DNA from: Pirellulales bacterium
GTDB taxonomy: Bacteria; Planctomycetota; Planctomycetia; Pirellulales; JAEUIK01
Direction: 5' to 3'
NCBI GenBank assembly: GCA_019636335.1
Contig: JAHBXR010000001.1
Coordinates: 424,712 to 488,711 of the forward strand
DNA: 64,000 nt
The notes below the pieces were generated by a model that saw nothing but the letters and a program-made list of their open reading frames with translations, did not search any database and had not been told where the DNA came from. A program made the position numbers and the translations under genes. Positions 9,905 to 18,204 of this stretch are shown piece after piece (the first letter of the stretch is position 1; the number at the start of each line of letters is the position of its first letter).

Positions 9905-10672
9905 ATGAACCTCGCTACCGCGCATCGCTGTCGCTTGCTGGTCGATCCGCCGGGGGGGGCTGCCTGGAACATGGCGGTCGATGAACTGCTGGCGATCGGG
10001 GTGGCCGAGCCGAATGAACTCGGCTGTGCCTTGCGATTCTACCAGTGGGAAAAGCCCACCTTGTCGCTAGGCTATTTCCAGTCGCTTCCGCCAGACTACC
10101 GCGACATGGTCGAGCGGGGGGAGCTGGCGCTCGTACGCCGGGCCAGCGGAGGGGGAGCGATTTTGCACGATCGCGAGCTGACTTACTCGTTCGTGGTTGG
10201 GATCGAGCATCCGCTGGCGGCCGATGCCGAGACGCTCTACCGCCACTGCCACGCGGCGCTGGTAACCGTTCTCGCGCGAAGCAAAGTGTCGGCCGAGCTG
10301 GCCGAGCACCGTGAGGCGCGCCCTCCGGCGGAACAGCCCTTTCTCTGCTTCGAACGCCGCGCGCCAGGGGATGTCGTGGTCGGGCCGTCAAAAATCGCGG
10401 GGAGCGCCCAGCGTCGACAACGGCAGGCCATTCTCCAGCACGGCAGCATCTTGTTGGCCACATCTCTCCACGCGCCACAAATCCCGGGTTTACGCGAAAT
10501 CTCGCAATTTCAAGGATCGCCCGACAGTTTGGCTCACGAATTGCAGAAGGAGTTGGCCACTCAACTGCGACTCGCGTTCGAGATGCGTCCACTGAGCTCG
10601 ACTGAACGAGCTACGGCCGGAGCATTGGTCGAGACGCGGTACGGCAACCGCGACTGGACCTTGGCACGCTAA
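9905..10672 (+). CDS. Lipoate-protein ligase / octanoyltransferase (LplA/LipM family)
   Basis: 255 residues, starting 39 bp after gcvPB. The BPL/LplA fold is marked by RRASGGGAILHDRELTYSF (78-96) and the catalytic-lysine segment SKIAGSAQRR (Lys163). Cys148 in FLCFER sits where LipM octanoyltransferases have their acyl-carrying cysteine. That favours octanoyl transfer from acyl-carrier protein over ATP-dependent lipoate ligation. Its position directly behind the gcv genes suggests it services GcvH. The final choice between LipM and LplA is inference. Confidence 0.85.
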   Translation: MNLATAHRCRLLVDPPGGAAWNMAVDELLAIGVAEPNELGCALRFYQWEKPTLSLGYFQSLPPDYRDMVERGELALVRRASGGGAILHDRELTYSFVVGIEHPLAADAETLYRHCHAALVTVLARSKVSAELAEHREARPPAEQPFLCFERRAPGDVVVGPSKIAGSAQRRQRQAILQHGSILLATSLHAPQIPGLREISQFQGSPDSLAHELQKELATQLRLAFEMRPLSSTERATAGALVETRYGNRDWTLAR

Positions 10673-10752
10673 CATCAGCGTTTGCAGAAGTGGACGGTGC
10701 GCGACCATGTCGACATCGACCGCTGAAAGAGGCTATCCCGTTGACCCTGATT

Positions 10753-10781
10753 TTGACTTGCACCCCGTCGACGGGTAGTAT
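10753..10781 (+). promoter_or_regulatory. Sigma-70-type promoter candidate
   Basis: TTGACT at 10753-10758, an exact 17-bp spacer, then TAGTAT at 10776-10781. This is one of the closest matches to the bacterial housekeeping consensus that I found in the window. Transcription from here would leave about 500 nt before the FHA start codon. Confidence 0.55.
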
Positions 10782-10979
10782 CGAAGGGCAGCCTTTGCGC
10801 GATGCGGCATTACGGAAAGTAGCCGCCTCTGGGGGGGATGCGCGACACGTCGGCTGCGTTCGATTCGGAACAGCCTATCTCTTGCAGTTGATCGGCGGCG
10901 AGGACTTGCCTGCCTCATGGCGCGCCTCGGTAAGCGTTCGCCTTGCATTTTTGTCAGCGAAGGGGGGGCATGAAAACTT

Positions 10980-11010
10980 CTCTTGCCAAGGCAAGAGGGG
11001 GGAACATAAT
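10980..11010 (+). promoter_or_regulatory. Promoter with an 18-bp palindrome over its -35 region
   Basis: The palindrome CTCTTGCCAAGGCAAGAG (10980-10997) has 8-bp arms around a 2-bp centre. It overlaps a -35-like TTGCCA (10983-10988); the -10-like CATAAT follows at 11005-11010 after 16 bp. The arrangement fits a repressor operator in front of the FHA gene. Confidence 0.45.
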
Positions 11011-11282
11011 AGGGCCGTTTAGAAAAACCGTGGAGCTTGGGCTGTTTTGCCCCGGCCCGCGTAACAATAGAAGTAGAAGTTTGAAAGCCAATTCGCCGCG
11101 ATTCCAAACCCGAATGATGCGGGTTGGTCTCGTGGGTCGACAAACCCCCTAGGGGAGTTTGCCGACGGAAGTCGAAAGCCCTTGGATTCGGAGACGTTGA
11201 ACGCAGAGGATTCGTCGAGCGCTATCGTTACCTCGTATTCCTCTATCTGTCAGATGCTTCCCCTGCGGAGCAACGCCGAACC

Positions 11283-11921
11283 ATGGACGTGAGACTGAAA
11301 GTATTGGCGGGGGCAAATAGCGGACAGGAAGTCAAACTTCCCGCGCCGAAGTTCTTTATTGGCCGAGCTGAAGACTGCCACTTGCGCCCGAAGAGCGATT
11401 TGATCAGCCGCCACCATTGCGTGGTGATGGTGGAAGATTCGCTCGTCGTGGTGCGCGATCTCGGAAGTCGCAACGGTACGTTCGTCAACGACGAGCAAAT
11501 CGTGGGTGAGCGAGAACTGCGCGCCGGCGACAAGCTGCGCGTGGGCCCGTTGCAGTTCGAACTCGTCATCGTCGAGTTGCCAGCTGCGAAGAAGCGGCCC
11601 AAGGTGACAAGTGTCAAGGATGCGGCAACCCGGACCGCCAATGGCGGCCCTGGGGCGAAAGCCGACGACGACGTCACCCAGTGGCTCAGCGAAGAGACGC
11701 AGCCCGAGATGCAGGAGACGCGCGAGATCGAGGCGGGAGACACCGAGGAGATCAATCTCCGGACGACGGTAATGCTCCCCCCCGGCGACGATTCTGCCGA
11801 GACGAAGACCGACAGCGCTCACACGGCCCCCCCCAAGCCAGCCGCGCCCCCGAAGAACGCGAGCAACGACAGCGGCAAGGCCGCGGCCGACGTGCTGCGA
11901 AAATTCTTCCAGCGACGCTAG
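11283..11921 (+). CDS. FHA-domain protein with low-complexity acidic/proline tail
   Basis: 212 residues from the ATG at 11283. Residues 1-98 form a forkhead-associated domain, which binds phosphothreonine peptides. The signature residues are present: GRAEDCHL (Gly27-Arg28), SRHH near 42 and NGTFVNDEQI. Residues 100-195 are low-complexity and rich in Thr, Glu, Lys and Pro, with several TEE/ETR stretches; no membrane segment is seen. Such proteins usually read Ser/Thr kinase signals. No kinase is adjacent; the nearest one in the window is at 50439. It lies behind a 610-bp leader with two promoter-like sites. Confidence 0.85.
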   Translation: MDVRLKVLAGANSGQEVKLPAPKFFIGRAEDCHLRPKSDLISRHHCVVMVEDSLVVVRDLGSRNGTFVNDEQIVGERELRAGDKLRVGPLQFELVIVELPAAKKRPKVTSVKDAATRTANGGPGAKADDDVTQWLSEETQPEMQETREIEAGDTEEINLRTTVMLPPGDDSAETKTDSAHTAPPKPAAPPKNASNDSGKAAADVLRKFFQRR

Positions 11922-12050
11922 CCCGGCCCTTTCTCATCTTTCCTCCGTGCGGGGCCGACGATGCCGCCCCCGCCTGGGGTTCTCTCCGCGCGCTCCCTAG
12001 ACGGATTTGCGCTTGCGACTCCACTCGCCTTGGAATAGGGTCGAAAGCTG

Positions 12051-12087
12051 GCCAGTGGTTGGCGGTTCGTCGGCGGCGGCCACTGGC
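12051..12087 (+). promoter_or_regulatory. Hairpin upstream of the small gene at 12126
   Basis: GCCAGTGG (12051-12058) pairs perfectly with CCACTGGC (12080-12087) across a 21-nt loop, ending 38 bp before the start codon. It could be a leader structure. A 13-bp string GCCAGTGGTTGGC here also occurs at 6838-6850, upstream of gcvPA. Confidence 0.3.
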
Positions 12088-12125
12088 GACGGTGGACCCA
12101 TCTTGTTGCGACCGAGGAGATTGCG

Positions 12126-12329
12126 ATGTCTGTCGACGAGGAGGCTGTCAAGCGGCGATACCGCGAGTTCCTCGACCTGATGCCATTGACGCTGGCCATT
12201 GCCGGCTTGCCCCCCAGCGAGGGCATGCGGCACTATACGACCGAACAATTGCAGGCCCGGGCGCAGATCGTCACGAACGCCTTCCGTATTGCCCGCCAGA
12301 CGGTGCGCGACTCGATCAAGTCGGCGTAA
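12126..12329 (+). CDS. Small hypothetical protein, 67 residues
   Basis: The ATG at 12126 has GAGGAGA 6 nt upstream, a good ribosome site. The protein is predicted to be mostly helical (EEAVKRRYREFLDLM, TEQLQARAQIVTNAFRIARQTVRD), with no signal peptide, membrane segment or metal motif. I do not recognise a named family. Composition and ribosome site support a real gene; the style resembles short conserved planctomycete proteins, which is an impression and not a search result. Its neighbours are the FHA gene upstream and another small protein downstream. Confidence 0.6.
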   Translation: MSVDEEAVKRRYREFLDLMPLTLAIAGLPPSEGMRHYTTEQLQARAQIVTNAFRIARQTVRDSIKSA

Positions 12330-12510
12330 GCGCACCGTGCATTGATGGAAGCACCACGATGGGTCGATGTCCATGAAAGGTGGCGCAACTTGACCCGCGC
12401 TGTCGGCCGCGCCTATAGTTCCACGTGCCATCGTCGGCGATAGAGCAGCCTCAAGAATTGGGGAGTGGGCCGGCGATATTGATGGTCTGGTGCCCCAGGG
12501 AGTAGCCGCT

Positions 12511-12765
12511 TTGAAATCGAATCAAGCCGGAAAGAAGAAGCAGCCCAAGGCGGCCTTGCTGGGGATCGGATTCGATGCCGAGGATGGCCAGACGCGCATC
12601 ACGCGCGGCGGTAATTTTCTCCTTTACGGCGGATCGGAAGACACCCACTCCGTCATGCGCGAGACGGTCATCAAGGTGAACGAAAAGCTCGAGAATCGGG
12701 GTCGCCGGCTCGAGGACGTCTCGACGAGCGACCTGCGCAAGCTTTTCGAAGACCTCTCCGGCTAA
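12511..12765 (+). CDS. Small hypothetical protein, 84 residues
   Basis: The TTG at 12511 is preferred because AGGGAG ends 8 nt before it; a GTG at 12490 in the same frame would add seven residues. The basic N terminus (KSNQAGKKKQPK) is followed by a compact segment with ALLGIGFDAEDGQTRITRG and then two probable helices (HSVMRETVIKVNEKLENRG, TSDLRKLFEDL). There is no signal peptide or known motif. The balanced composition and ribosome site argue for a real gene, and I have no functional assignment. Confidence 0.62.
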   Translation: MKSNQAGKKKQPKAALLGIGFDAEDGQTRITRGGNFLLYGGSEDTHSVMRETVIKVNEKLENRGRRLEDVSTSDLRKLFEDLSG

Positions 12766-12879
12766 GGCAGCCGTCCCACCCCCGAGCCCTGCCTATTCTG
12801 CCACCTCTAACGTCTGCGACATGTATAACCGCGGACTTTCTGGAGCGGGCCTGCCCATGGCACCGCCCAAGAGCTTGTC

Positions 12880-12885
12880 TACAAT
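12880..12885 (+). promoter_or_regulatory. Putative -10 element before the ECF sigma gene
   Basis: TACAAT lies 121 bp upstream of the TTG start at 13006 in the gap that follows the small gene. No clear -35 is visible. ECF sigma genes are often autoregulated, but no ECF-type AAC motif stands out here. Confidence 0.3.
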
Positions 12886-13005
12886 GGGCTTTCGGCGAGG
12901 TGTCGGGCCAATCCGCTCGACTGGGGGGCAGGGTGTTTGAAACTCCTGGCCCCAAGCTAGGGTAAATCTTCACAGACCGGCTCCCCGACCTCCAAAGGTG
13001 AGCGA

Positions 13006-13566
13006 TTGTCCGACGACGTCCGAGAGCTGGTCGTCCGTTGCCTGGCGGGTGAGGAGCCTGCCATGGTCGCGCTCGTCGAGCGCTTCCGCGGCGACGTTTT
13101 CGGGCTTTGTGTGCGGATGCTCGGGCATCGCGAGGACGCCGAGGACGCCACGCAGGAGACGTTCGTGCGGGTGTTGCGGCACCTGGCGCGTTGGGACCAG
13201 TCGCGCGAATTTCGGCCTTGGTTGCTGGCCATCGCCGGGAATCGTTGCCGGACGCTGCTCGCCCAGCGCTCGCAGCGTCCGCAGCCGAGCGACCTGGTAG
13301 AAGAGGTGCCCGATGAGACCCCCGACCATCAGGCAGCGAGAAACCTGGCCGAGGAGGTGGATTTGGCACTGGGCGCGTTGCGCGACGAGTATCGCCAGGC
13401 CTTCCTCCTCTTCCACGAACAACAACTGAGTTATATCGAGATCGCCGAGGTAATGGCGTGCCCCGTCGGCACGGCCAAGACCTGGGTGCATCGCGCCAGA
13501 CGTGAAATGGCGGGCCGCTTGCAGCGGCGAGGAATCACGGGAACGGTGAAACATGAAGTGCGGTGA
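13006..13566 (+). CDS. ECF-type RNA polymerase sigma factor
   Basis: 186 residues, TTG start at 13006 with AAAGGTGAG just upstream. Region 2 is seen in FGLCVRMLGHREDAEDATQETFVRV, including the DAEDATQETF core, and region 4 in SYIEIAEVMACPVGTAKTWVHRARREM, a helix-turn-helix that reads the -35. Lacking regions 1 and 3, it is an ECF (group 4) factor that directs RNA polymerase to a dedicated regulon. The downstream gene overlaps it by 14 nt and encodes a zinc-finger membrane protein, so the pair forms a standard sigma/anti-sigma unit. Confidence 0.94.
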   Translation: MSDDVRELVVRCLAGEEPAMVALVERFRGDVFGLCVRMLGHREDAEDATQETFVRVLRHLARWDQSREFRPWLLAIAGNRCRTLLAQRSQRPQPSDLVEEVPDETPDHQAARNLAEEVDLALGALRDEYRQAFLLFHEQQLSYIEIAEVMACPVGTAKTWVHRARREMAGRLQRRGITGTVKHEVR

Positions 13567-14272
13567 ATTTGAAACACGACTCAACGACCTGCTCGACGCG
13601 CGGCAACCGCTCGCAGGAGACAAGCAACTCGCGGCCCACGCCGCCGAGTGCGAAACGTGCCGCGCCGATCTGTCGGCCTATGGCGCCTTGGCAGGAGAGA
13701 TCGCTGCTCGTCCGCGGCCGTTGCCATCGGCCGATCTCGTGTCGCGCGTCATGGCAGACCTGGCGACCCCGCAGGTCGAACGTCCGGCGGATAACCGCAC
13801 TCCGTGGGTGGCTTTTGCCCTGGCTGCGGCCTTGTTGATCGCGGCGTTCCCCGTGTGGAGTTGGTGGAGCGAACGTGCCGAGGAAGGTGGCACGGCGGTG
13901 GCGGTGTTGCCGGTCGAGCAGCCTGCTGGGCTCGCCGATGCATCATCTCCGATCGAACAAGCCAGCGACGAACAGGCCAGCGATCTGCCGATTGGCGAAC
14001 TGGTGCGTCAGGTGGGAGACCGCTACTTCGACTTGGCGCAAGAAACGCAGGCCAACTATGCCGAATTGGCGTTGTTGCTGCCTGGCGTACGAGCCCCGCG
14101 CGAGCAGGAGCCGGCACCGTCCGGCGCCGTGGCCACGGCCGATGCGCGCGGCTCGCGCGGTTGGGTGAACGACATGACCGAGGGATTGAAGCCGGTGACG
14201 AACTCGACCGTGGGGGCGTTCAGCTTCCTGCTCGAGGCCCTGCCGACGGAAATTCCGGCCGAGAAGCTCTAG
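13553..14272 (+). CDS. Zinc-finger anti-sigma factor, membrane anchored
   Basis: 239 residues. The N terminus holds a ZAS-type motif, His29-x3-Cys33-x2-Cys36 (HAAECETC), which sequesters the ECF sigma in the cytoplasm. One membrane segment follows at about 82-103 (WVAFALAAALLIAAFPVW), then an extracytoplasmic domain of about 135 residues with no recognised fold. The gene overlaps the sigma gene by 14 nt, which implies coupled translation. The signal it senses is unknown. The next gene encodes a secreted protein that may belong to the same response. Confidence 0.88.
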   Translation: MKCGEFETRLNDLLDARQPLAGDKQLAAHAAECETCRADLSAYGALAGEIAARPRPLPSADLVSRVMADLATPQVERPADNRTPWVAFALAAALLIAAFPVWSWWSERAEEGGTAVAVLPVEQPAGLADASSPIEQASDEQASDLPIGELVRQVGDRYFDLAQETQANYAELALLLPGVRAPREQEPAPSGAVATADARGSRGWVNDMTEGLKPVTNSTVGAFSFLLEALPTEIPAEKL

Positions 14273-14621
14273 ACCGACGATTGTTTCGCGCGGACATTGC
14301 CACCGAGGATCCCCAGTCCGCCGGTTGGTTACCGAGGAATGGGATCGCATTTCTCGCCCCTGTCCACGCAGCAATCGAGAGGCTCCTGCCTGCCGTCCGA
14401 TTCTTCCGGTAGTGGGCCCCCAGCGTCCCTGCCGCGATTCCTGCCCCGGGACGGCCGTTCGATCGACCGATCAGAGTGCCGCGAACATTATTGTGTGGAA
14501 CGCGGTGGTTGCCGTTCGACCCCCGTCGAGCGACGATGGACCCCTGCCCAGACGTATCGGTGAATCGCGCGTACTGGTTGGGGCCGCGACAAGATACGCA
14601 GAACGAGAGAGGTGACCACGT
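14273..14621. other. 349-bp gap with one promoter-like site
   Basis: No gene is visible. CATTAT at 14486-14491 is a possible -10 for the secreted protein gene at 14622, without a clear -35. I see no terminator or repeat. Confidence 0.4.
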
Positions 14622-16481
14622 ATGAAGGCGGCTCGTGGACTCTGGCACTGGTGCGCTCCCTGGTGTGCGCTGATTCTCTTGTTCGTTGCGCTGGGGGGGC
14701 GCGCGGCCCGCGCCGCGGACGATGCTCCCTCGCTGGCCCGACTGGTGCCGGCCGACGCCGGGCTCTACATCGAATTCGATGACCTGGTCAGTCATGCAAG
14801 CGACTTCTTCGAGGGGGAGTTCCACAAGCGCTTGATCGAACTACCGCCGCTGGCCAAGTGGCGGCAAGAGAACCAGATTCCCATCGGATCGATCATCGAG
14901 GCCCTCTCGCGGCAATTGGGAGTCTCGGCCGACGAGTTCAAGCAAAAGCTGCTCGGCCGCAAGGCGGCCGTCGCGGTGTGGCCAGGAGCTGGCGCGCCGG
15001 CCGGTGGATTGTTCCTGCTCGAAGCGGCCGACCAGAAACTGCTCGAGCGCGCTATGCTGGCGCTGGCCGATGCGCATCGCCGAGTCGGCGACTTGAAGCA
15101 GGAAGGCGAATTGGAACACGCGGGGAGCAAGTACCGCGTTCGCACGCTCGATCGCGGCGAAAATAACCTGAGCATCTACGTCGCTACGCTCGGTCCCATC
15201 GGGGTGCTCACCGGCAGCGAAGCGGTGATGCACCAGGTGCTCGAGTTGCATGCCGCCACGGAAGTAAATGAAAAAAGTCTGGCGGGCACGCGCCCCTTCG
15301 CGGTAGGAAGTGCCCGCTGGAAAGAAAACGCCGCGGTGAAAAAGTTCGTCAATCCGCGATCGTTCGAGGAGCAGATGGTTGCCGAGCTCGACCGCGTGGC
15401 CGACGATGCGGGCGTGGAAAGCGAAGCGCCGTTCCTGCGCCAGGCGATCGTCGAGGCGTGGCGCGCCTCGGACTATTGGGTCACTTCGATCGAGGTCGGG
15501 CCGCGCGTGGCGGTCGATAGCTTCTTCCATCTCGACCGACAGCGCATTCCGGCGGCGCTGCAGAGGGTGATCGACAGCCTCGGGGGGGAGGCGACTTTTC
15601 TCCGCCGTGTGCCGAACCATGCGTTCTTCGCTTTTGCCGGCCGGGTGAATCTAGGGCATCTCAGCTCGCTGTTTCTCGCCGCGAGCGATCTGGAGAATTT
15701 CGAAGAAGTGCGCGACATGGCGCAGGGCCTGCTCCTGGGGCTCGACCTGTTCGACGACGTGCTGACGAGCCTCGGGCCCGACATGGGCGCCTACCTCGCC
15801 TCGCGCGAGAGTGATGCCGCCGATGGAGAGCGACAACTCGACCTGGTGCTTGGTGTCGAGGTGCAAGAACGCGAGGAGGGGGACGATCGCCCTCAAGCAT
15901 CGACCGCGCTCAAATCGGGCCTGCGCACCGTCATGACGCTGGGTGCCAACTTCATCAACCAGGATCGCGATGAAGACGAGGTGCAAGCCGAGGTGCGCAT
16001 GGTCGAGATCGAAGGCGTGAAGTTGACATCGCTCGAGGGAGCGGGCGACCGCCTGCCCGGCAGCCTGCCGGGGGGACTGATGGCGACCTATGGATTCGTC
16101 GACCGCTATCTCCTGTTTGGCTCGTCGATCGAGGCCGTGTCGCTAAGTCTGCATGATCGTGGAACGGATTCCCTGGCCGAGTCGCCGGAGATTGCCCGCG
16201 TGTTGGGGAGCACCATGTCGCCTCCCAGCCAGGTACTCTTCATTCGCTGCGATGAATTTCGCGAGTTTCTGGAGTCGAACCGCGGTTTCTTCGCTTCGGT
16301 CGTGTCGATGACGCGCGGACTCGATCGTCAAACGACGCAGCGCAGCCTCGATCAACTGGCCGACGTGCTCAAGCTGGCTGAAACAATCGCCCTGGCGGCG
16401 AGCTTCGAAGAGAACGGTCTGCACATCTCGATCGAGCTCGATACGGCAGAAGAGCTGCCCATGTCATCGCAGGGAGAGTAG
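14622..16481 (+). CDS. Secreted hypothetical protein, 619 residues
   Basis: The ATG at 14622 has GAGAGGTGA upstream. Residues 1-31 form a clear Sec signal peptide (hydrophobic core ALILLFVALGG, cleavage likely after ARA). The mature part is rich in Glu, Leu and Arg, with long predicted helices mixed with strands, and has no membrane anchor and no catalytic motif I can name. Statements such as ADAGLYIEFDDL and LPGSLPGGLMATYGFVDRYLLFGSSIEAV suggest a periplasmic domain with repeated internal halves, but I cannot prove this. It follows the ECF sigma/anti-sigma pair on the same strand and might be part of that regulon. Confidence 0.75.
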   Translation: MKAARGLWHWCAPWCALILLFVALGGRAARAADDAPSLARLVPADAGLYIEFDDLVSHASDFFEGEFHKRLIELPPLAKWRQENQIPIGSIIEALSRQLGVSADEFKQKLLGRKAAVAVWPGAGAPAGGLFLLEAADQKLLERAMLALADAHRRVGDLKQEGELEHAGSKYRVRTLDRGENNLSIYVATLGPIGVLTGSEAVMHQVLELHAATEVNEKSLAGTRPFAVGSARWKENAAVKKFVNPRSFEEQMVAELDRVADDAGVESEAPFLRQAIVEAWRASDYWVTSIEVGPRVAVDSFFHLDRQRIPAALQRVIDSLGGEATFLRRVPNHAFFAFAGRVNLGHLSSLFLAASDLENFEEVRDMAQGLLLGLDLFDDVLTSLGPDMGAYLASRESDAADGERQLDLVLGVEVQEREEGDDRPQASTALKSGLRTVMTLGANFINQDRDEDEVQAEVRMVEIEGVKLTSLEGAGDRLPGSLPGGLMATYGFVDRYLLFGSSIEAVSLSLHDRGTDSLAESPEIARVLGSTMSPPSQVLFIRCDEFREFLESNRGFFASVVSMTRGLDRQTTQRSLDQLADVLKLAETIALAASFEENGLHISIELDTAEELPMSSQGE

Positions 16482-16700
16482 GCCCCGCCCCTCCAGGCAA
16501 TGAGATAGCGATATAGCGCGAGTGCTTTGCTCGGACGTCATTTCCAAGCCGCACTGGTCGCCGCAGCCCGTCAATTCCACGTCTTGTGCCTAATCGAGCC
16601 AGGCACCACCCGACTGCAGTCGACAGGAGGGTCGTCCGATAATGTGGGTACTTGCACCGCCTTGGTAGCGGACTCTTCCGATTTTTTCGGGCAAGTTCCC

Positions 16701-17822
16701 ATGTTACGCCGCATTGACGCACAGCATTCGTTTTCGTTGGCCGAGGCCCGGGCCCTAGTCGCCGACCTGTTCGAGCCGAAGGCCTGGATCTATTGGGTCG
16801 ACTTTCTCGTCTCCGATGCGATCGCCTTCGGCAGCCTGTTGGCGATGAACTACCTGCTGCTGTTTACCGAGTTCAGTGCAGGCCAGGCCGTGCTCTGGGC
16901 GGGGCTGTACGTGGCGTGCGGCCTGGCGGCCTATCGGGCCTCGCTATTTACCCACGAGTTGTCGCATTTGCGGAGCGATTCGTTCAAGGCGTTTCGCGTG
17001 GCGTGGAACGTGGGGTTCGGCATTCCGCTGCTGATGCCCTCGTTTCTCTACCACACGCACCTGTCGCACCACTCACGGCGCGAGTTCGGCACTGCCGACG
17101 ATGGCGAGTATCTGCCGTTTGCGTATGGTTCACGGTGGAATTGGATCATGATGCTGGGCGAGCCGTTCGTGCTGCCCCTCATCGCACTCGGGCGTTTTCT
17201 GATCCTGGCGCCGCTCTCGTGGATGATTCCGCCGTTTCGCCGATGGCTGATGCGGCATGCCTCGTCGATGGTGGTGGCGCCGACCTACGTGCGGCCCGAG
17301 CCCTCGGCGGCGGAACTGCGCTGGTGGCGGATACAAGAGGTGGCCTGTTTCGTCGCGGCCTTGGGCACCGTGATGGCGGTGGCGACAGGTCGCATCCCCG
17401 TCATCGTGATCGTGCAAACCTATTCGATCGCGTTCTTCGTGCTGATGATCAATGCGATCCGCTCCTTGGGTGCCCACCGTTATCGCTATGGATACGAACC
17501 GTCGACCTTTCAGGAGCAGGTGCTCGATTCGGTGAATTTCCCCCACAACTGGCTACTGGGACCGCTCTGGGCGCCGGTGGGATTGCGCTACCATGCCACG
17601 CATCACTTGTTTCCCTCGATGCCCTACCACGCGTTGGGTGAGGCACATCGCCGGCTGATGACCCAATTACCGGCCGACCACCCCTACCGCCAGACCGAAG
17701 CCCCCGGGCTGTGGTCGGTCATCTTCGACATCTGGACCGCGCGAAATCGGCGCGAGGCCGAACCGGCCGGCCGGGACGTAGCCCCGTCGCGGTCGAATCG
17801 CGTCCCGACGCAGGCGTTCTAG
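16701..17822 (+). CDS. Fatty-acid desaturase family membrane protein
   Basis: 373 residues from the ATG at 16701; further upstream extension is possible but has no support. Three histidine boxes that bind the di-iron centre are present: HELSH (85-89), HLSHH (120-124) and HATHH near 296-300. Four or more hydrophobic segments surround them, as in integral membrane desaturases and hydroxylases that act on acyl chains or sterol/carotenoid-like lipids using oxygen. The substrate cannot be told from sequence. It is a single gene, preceded by a possible -10 GATAAT at 16639-16644. Confidence 0.88.
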   Translation: MLRRIDAQHSFSLAEARALVADLFEPKAWIYWVDFLVSDAIAFGSLLAMNYLLLFTEFSAGQAVLWAGLYVACGLAAYRASLFTHELSHLRSDSFKAFRVAWNVGFGIPLLMPSFLYHTHLSHHSRREFGTADDGEYLPFAYGSRWNWIMMLGEPFVLPLIALGRFLILAPLSWMIPPFRRWLMRHASSMVVAPTYVRPEPSAAELRWWRIQEVACFVAALGTVMAVATGRIPVIVIVQTYSIAFFVLMINAIRSLGAHRYRYGYEPSTFQEQVLDSVNFPHNWLLGPLWAPVGLRYHATHHLFPSMPYHALGEAHRRLMTQLPADHPYRQTEAPGLWSVIFDIWTARNRREAEPAGRDVAPSRSNRVPTQAF

Positions 17823-18204
17823 GCGCGCGCTAGTACTCTATCTCAGGGGTAGGTCGCCCCCTTCGAGTCGCTCCAGCGCGGCTCATTTTCTTGGATCCGC
17901 GAACCTGCAACGCGGACGCCTGACGGACCTGAACTTTTCAGGCTGGCGATTCTGTGATCGCCGACGGCTCGGGCGGGTGTCGAACTGCCCGGCGTGCGTT
18001 CCGATTCTGACGGTTGTGACGTGGGTTCTGGCTTGGCGGCCCGCAAGACCGTAAGGATTGCCTTGTAAGAAAATTCCCCGCTACGCGAAATGTTTCGCAG
18101 AACCGCCTGTTTTGCGCAAGTGGTGTATTTTATAGGGGAAACAGACCGATCCTCACTTGGCCCCCCGACGTGTCTCCCGCCTTCCCCCAGCCCCAGGTGA
18201 CCAC
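17823..18204. other. 382-bp gap with a row of hairpins and a palindrome
   Basis: No gene is visible. Three consecutive hairpins lie at 17896-17962. A palindrome GCGAAA-TG-TTTCGC lies at 18085-18098, and an AT-rich TATTTTATA near 18126-18134 may be the -10 region of the small gene at 18205. Confidence 0.5.
17896..17962 (+). ncRNA. Candidate structured RNA: three adjacent hairpins
   Basis: TCCGCG/CGCGGA (17896-17901 with 17911-17916), CCTGAA/TTCAGG (17928-17933 with 17937-17942, 3-nt loop) and GGCGAT/ATCGCC (17945-17950 with 17957-17962) are each perfect 6-bp stems within 67 bp. Each stem alone could be chance; the row is less so. No T-run follows. Function is unknown, and the strand of transcription is not certain. 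Confidence 0.3.

Larger units (their letters stand above)
10673..11282. other. 610-bp leader without a convincing gene
   Basis: No convincing coding region is visible. A 60-codon frame from 10970 to 11152 lacks protein-like composition. The stretch holds a promoter-like pair at 10753-10781, a perfect palindrome at 10980-10997 and a second promoter-like pair at 10983-11010, all pointing toward the FHA gene. It could encode an untranslated leader or a small RNA. Confidence 0.6.

Noticed and set aside
10970-11152. 60-codon frame with a G-rich site upstream
   Set aside because: The composition is not convincing, it has no family resemblance and it lies over promoter-like sequences.
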